This document shows, in pieces, positions 5,369-8,205 of a DNA stretch of 8,205 bases. Source of the stretch: an uncultured Alphaproteobacteria bacterium. Lineage in GTDB: Bacteria; Pseudomonadota; Alphaproteobacteria; Rickettsiales; UBA1997. The stretch's first letter is position 1, and the number at the start of each line of letters is the position of its first letter. Location of the stretch: positions 1-8,205 of the forward strand of contig CAILUF010000093.1 in NCBI GenBank assembly GCA_903837365.1. The letters are read 5' to 3'. The notes under the pieces are model-generated. The model saw nothing but the letters and a program-made list of their open reading frames with translations, was not told where the DNA came from and ran no database searches. The position numbers and the translations under genes were made by a program.

Positions 5369-6658
5369 TTGTCAAAAAATATTTTTACACATAATGGTTT
5401 TTTAAAAAATATTTGCGCAGTAATTTTTCTGTTATTGGTAACTATTTTTACCACATTGCTAATTTTCTTTTACTGCGAAATATTTTATGAATTTGGCAAT
5501 ATTGCTAAAGAGCAGATTAAAAATAATAAAATTTTTAGCTTTATATTTTTGCCTTTTTTGCTATGGTTTTCGGCGTTAATTTGTAGAATATTCGCCAAAA
5601 ACGCTTCGGGCAGTAATCTTGATCACATTACTGAAGCGATAATGATTTTAAAAAAATCGCCAGATAATTATCAAAAAATTTCTCATCTTTTAAGTTTTCG
5701 AATTATGATTGTGGCAATTATTAGTTCGTTAATTGCGACAATTTCCTGTGGATCATTGGGTCGCGAAGGTGTATCGATTTATATCGCTACGAGTATTTTT
5801 GTAAGCAGTGCTTTTTATTTGCGTAAAATTTTGCCAAAAATTAATTTAGAGAGTTGGATATATGCTGGTTACGCAACTGGCTTTGCTGTAGCATTCAACG
5901 CTCCAATTTCTGGATTAATTTATGTTGTTGAGAAGTTAATAAAAAATAAGAGTAAAAGTTATATATTAACATTTCTTATTTGTTTTGCTGTAACATTGTT
6001 GGTTGCTTTTTTAATTAGTGATAATAAAGCAGTTTATATTATTGATAAAATTAATTTTAACTATAGCTCAAAAGAGTTTATTTCATTGGCTATTTTGGCA
6101 ATTTCTTGCGCAATTGTAATTTTTATTTTTCGAAAATTATTAATTTTTTCTTTTGATAAAATTAATAAATTTAAAGGAATCAAATGGCATTTTTGGGTAT
6201 GGTTTTTTTCATTTTTAATAATTGCAATTGCTAATTACGCAGGGATATATGTGATCGGAGGGGGGATTAAAACTGTTAATGATGCATTTTTACAGCAAGA
6301 AATTTTTTTACAACCGCTTGATTTTTTTTCTAGATTTATAACAACAATTTTTACTTTTATGATCGGTGCATCGGGTGGAACGGTTGCTCCTTCAATTGCT
6401 CTGGGTGCAGGTTTTGCTTCAAGTTTGGCTTTTTTAAGCGATATTAATTTACATGCTTTTATGTTGGTTGGAATGATGTGTTTTTTAAGTCCACTTCTAG
6501 CTAATCCAATCACCGCAGGAATTGTAATTGTTGAGGCAACCAATCAAGATTGGCAATGTTTGGTGATTTTAATTCCATTATCTCTAATATCTTTTTTTAC
6601 ATATTTTTTTATTAATAAAATTACAAAATCATTGTTGATAACTAAAACTAGTAAATAA
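5369..6658 (+). CDS. Divergent ClC-family chloride channel or transporter
   Basis: This 429-residue integral membrane protein has hydrophobic segments throughout and no C-terminal CBS domains; E. coli ClcA is about 473 residues. ClC proteins are dimers moving Cl- or other anions, as channels or as anion/H+ antiporters. Recognisable motifs: SGSNLDHI (80-87, for GSGIPEI), GREGV (131-135, for GREGP, with the gating glutamate Glu133), AFNAPISGLIYVVEK (175-189), GASGGTVAPSIALG (333-346, for GGIFAPxLALG) and ITAGIVIVEAT (381-391). By ungapped comparison with ClC-ec1, the internal proton glutamate Glu203 becomes Lys189 and the central Tyr445 becomes Lys420. The loss of these residues argues against a standard Cl-/H+ exchanger. 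The start is TTG at 5369: the frame is closed by TAA at 5339 and has no in-frame ATG near. No Shine-Dalgarno is seen. cysQ follows after 34 bases. Confidence 0.88.
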   Translation: MSKNIFTHNGFLKNICAVIFLLLVTIFTTLLIFFYCEIFYEFGNIAKEQIKNNKIFSFIFLPFLLWFSALICRIFAKNASGSNLDHITEAIMILKKSPDNYQKISHLLSFRIMIVAIISSLIATISCGSLGREGVSIYIATSIFVSSAFYLRKILPKINLESWIYAGYATGFAVAFNAPISGLIYVVEKLIKNKSKSYILTFLICFAVTLLVAFLISDNKAVYIIDKINFNYSSKEFISLAILAISCAIVIFIFRKLLIFSFDKINKFKGIKWHFWVWFFSFLIIAIANYAGIYVIGGGIKTVNDAFLQQEIFLQPLDFFSRFITTIFTFMIGASGGTVAPSIALGAGFASSLAFLSDINLHAFMLVGMMCFLSPLLANPITAGIVIVEATNQDWQCLVILIPLSLISFFTYFFINKITKSLLITKTSK

Positions 6659-6692
6659 TAATTACAAAAACATAAATTAATTAAAATAATCA

Positions 6693-7502
6693 GTGATAAA
6701 TTTTTTGAATAATCTACAAATAAAAAATATTTTTGAAATTGCAATATCAGCAGGAGAGCAAGCTATTACTGCATTCTATGATCAGGACTATACAATAAAA
6801 ACCAAAAAAGATAATTCGCAAGTTACTTCAATTGATCTACAATTGAGTAAATTTATTTCTGAAAATTTATCAAAATTATTTCCGCAAATTCCGATAATTT
6901 GCGAGGAGGGTGATAAATCAAAAATTCTTGGCGATTATTTTTTCGTTGTTGATCCAATTGATGGAACGGCTAGTTTCATTAATGGCGAAGATGAATTTTC
7001 AATTAACATTGCTTTAATTTATAAACAAAAACCTATTTTTGGTTTAATTTATGCGCCACTTTTTGAAGGTGGAAAAATGATTTTTAATGATGAAAAAAAT
7101 CAGGTCTATCATTATCATCATGAGTTAAATCGCGAACAAATAATCATCAGACCAAAGCTGGATAATGATCTGCTTTCGATTATTTCCAGTAGACGTTTGT
7201 CAGATGAAATTATTGCTAAATTTATGAAGGAAAATTTTGCACAATATGGCAATTACAATCTTTCAAAATTTTCTTCAGCTGTTAAATTCATCGTTATGGC
7301 TGAAGGTCGCGCAAACCTTTATTTGCATTTACGAAGGTCGATGGAATGGGATATCGCTTCGGGTCAAATATTACTTGAAATGCTTGGTGGAAAATTTAAT
7401 ATTATTGAAAATCTTAATGATCAATTGCATATTTCTTCACAAACATTGCTTTATCGCAAAGATGATTTTATTAATCCATTTTTCATTGTTTCATTTTTAT
7501 AA
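6693..7502 (+). CDS. cysQ: 3'(2'),5'-bisphosphate nucleotidase CysQ family
   Basis: CysQ removes the 3'-phosphate of adenosine 3',5'-bisphosphate (pAp), left by sulfate activation, 4'-phosphopantetheine transfer and RNA decay, giving AMP. It is a Mg-dependent, Li-sensitive member of the inositol monophosphatase superfamily. In this 269-residue chain I see KKDNSQVTSID (38-48), the metal-binding EEGD (71-74), VVDPIDGTASFING (85-98), and the CysQ-typical KFIVMAEGRANLY (198-210) followed by MEWDIASGQ (217-225) with metal ligand Asp220. The KF...AEGRA...Y block and the closing DFxNPxF segment favour CysQ over SuhB-type inositol phosphatases. GTG at 6693 is the likely start; TTG at 6705 is possible. 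No Shine-Dalgarno is seen. It lies 34 bases after the ClC gene and is probably co-transcribed. No sulfate assimilation gene is near, so acyl-carrier-protein or RNA-derived pAp is the likelier substrate. Confidence 0.92.
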   Translation: MINFLNNLQIKNIFEIAISAGEQAITAFYDQDYTIKTKKDNSQVTSIDLQLSKFISENLSKLFPQIPIICEEGDKSKILGDYFFVVDPIDGTASFINGEDEFSINIALIYKQKPIFGLIYAPLFEGGKMIFNDEKNQVYHYHHELNREQIIIRPKLDNDLLSIISSRRLSDEIIAKFMKENFAQYGNYNLSKFSSAVKFIVMAEGRANLYLHLRRSMEWDIASGQILLEMLGGKFNIIENLNDQLHISSQTLLYRKDDFINPFFIVSFL

Positions 7503-7549
7503 TTTTTTTTAAAATAAAATGATTTTTTTCTTTACATTCATCGCCAATC

Positions 7550-7571
7550 TTAGTAAAAATTTAGTAAAAAT
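7550..7571 (+). repeat. Short 11-base tandem repeat
   Basis: TTAGTAAAAAT (7550-7560) is repeated at 7561-7571 (TTAGTAAAAAT) in the non-coding stretch after cysQ. The 7503-7692 spacer otherwise shows only AT-rich sequence, without a GC-containing terminator or a convincing promoter. Confidence 0.6.
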
Positions 7572-7692
7572 ATTTTTAAAATTTATGAATAACCAGTTTC
7601 ACTTTCAAATTCAAAACTAATTTAAAGTTGTAAACAGGTATTTTTTTAATGATCAATTGTAAAAATAAAATTCTGTAATTAATTTATAAATC

Positions 7693-8205
7693 ATGGATAT
7701 AGAGGTAAAAAAATTTACAACTAATTGCGAAAATAACACCGGAGGATCTTCCCCGGTAACTCTTTACATTGGACATCCTTTTAAAGATTCCCATCCCTTG
7801 GCATTTCAAAATCGCTGGTTATCTAATCGCGGTATTTCAATACCCGAGAATGTTATGGAATCATTTTCTAAATTGATGGAAATTTCTGAAAAAAATAATT
7901 TACCTTTTATCGATCTCGTTGATTATGTTATCAAAGAAGTTGAGCTTGGAAAATCTTTACGTGAAGATTCAAAAAAAGCTACTGAAATTTCTAAAAACAC
8001 TGATAAAGAACTTAAAGAATCAAGCAAGCAAATTAATCTTGAAGATTCGCAAAACGATAAAAATAATCCAATTGAAAATCAAAAACTAAATAATTCTTCA
8101 GGTGAAATTGACGAAACTAAAAGTGATAAATTAGTGGATACAGAGGTTAATAAATCTAGTGATCAGGCTTTAGAAGCTGATAATAAAGAATCCACTATTA
8201 AAGAA
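7693..8205 (+). CDS. DUF2610-like protein with a long charged tail, truncated at the window edge
   Basis: 171 codons are open from ATG 7693 to the window end with no stop. The N-terminal part has EVKKFTTNCE (4-13), PVTLYIGHP (21-29), HPLAFQNRWLSNRG (34-47), IPENVMESFSKL (50-61) and PFIDLVDYVIKEV (71-83). From memory this resembles the DUF2610 proteins of Rickettsiales, which also carry KKFTTNC and LAFQNKWL segments; their function is unknown. From about residue 84 the chain is Lys, Glu, Asp, Asn and Ser-rich, with no Phe, Tyr, Trp, His, Cys or Met after Tyr78, so it is probably disordered. There is no signal peptide or membrane segment, so a cytosolic protein is likely. The start is chosen because it places the conserved KKFTTNC a few residues in; no Shine-Dalgarno is seen. 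The 3' end is outside the window. The family call is by recall, not search. Confidence 0.75.
   Translation, partial: MDIEVKKFTTNCENNTGGSSPVTLYIGHPFKDSHPLAFQNRWLSNRGISIPENVMESFSKLMEISEKNNLPFIDLVDYVIKEVELGKSLREDSKKATEISKNTDKELKESSKQINLEDSQNDKNNPIENQKLNNSSGEIDETKSDKLVDTEVNKSSDQALEADNKESTIKE

Noticed and set aside
6235..6744. Two minus-strand ORFs (6235-6543 and 6544-6744) opposite clc and the start of cysQ
   Set aside because: Both mirror the coding bias of the plus-strand genes; neither has an SD, recognisable domain or own promoter.
7237..7512. Plus-strand 91-residue ORF inside cysQ in another frame
   Set aside because: The cysQ frame here carries the conserved AEGRA and WDIASG motifs; the other frame is low-quality hydrophobic shadow sequence.
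1..8205. A new defence, toxin-antitoxin, secretion or mobile system
   Set aside because: All large genes belong to known housekeeping or transport families; no nuclease, integrase, transposase, CRISPR repeat or paired small toxin genes are visible on either strand.

Overview
The window looks like ordinary chromosome from an AT-rich alphaproteobacterium, most probably a member of the order Rickettsiales. The evidence is the strong A/T bias at third codon positions, the many long poly-A/poly-T tracts, a short dGTPase of the alphaproteobacterial/rickettsial kind, and a truncated last gene whose N-terminus resembles the DUF2610 proteins I associate with Rickettsiales. ThiL and Kbl argue against a highly reduced Rickettsia proper, as I recall those genomes. 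The family cannot be set from this sequence alone. Almost no gene has a Shine-Dalgarno sequence.

Layout. The left part (1-1398) is on the minus strand: thiL (thiamine-monophosphate kinase), whose reading frame breaks at a run of seven A near its 3' end and which runs off the left edge, and upstream of it a small Lys/Ala-rich lipoprotein gene with its own structured terminator. A divergent AT-rich spacer (1399-1625) separates these from the plus-strand genes. These are kbl (glycine C-acetyltransferase), a small membrane protein of unknown function, a possible 11-codon coupling leader, and dgt (HD-domain dNTP triphosphohydrolase). A 205-base spacer with a promoter candidate leads to a gamma-class carbonic anhydrase. 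A repeat-rich 235-base spacer follows, then a divergent ClC-family anion transporter, a CysQ-type 3'(2'),5'-bisphosphate nucleotidase, and the 5' part of the DUF2610-like gene with a long charged tail, cut by the right edge.

How the genes fit together. They are mostly housekeeping: cofactor phosphorylation (ThiL), threonine/glycine interconversion (Kbl), nucleotide pool control (Dgt), bicarbonate/CO2 chemistry (gamma-CA), anion transport (ClC) and pAp recycling (CysQ). They do not form one pathway. kbl, the small membrane gene and dgt are closely spaced and probably co-transcribed; clc and cysQ are 34 bases apart and probably form a second pair.

I see no mobile element, CRISPR array, tRNA, rRNA or recognisable defence/conflict system. 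The points most worth a second look are the thiL frame break, the SD-led mini-ORF overlapping the dgt start, the altered ClC signature motifs, the three-way-junction terminator, the 13-base-period repeats, and the three small or low-complexity proteins of unknown role.
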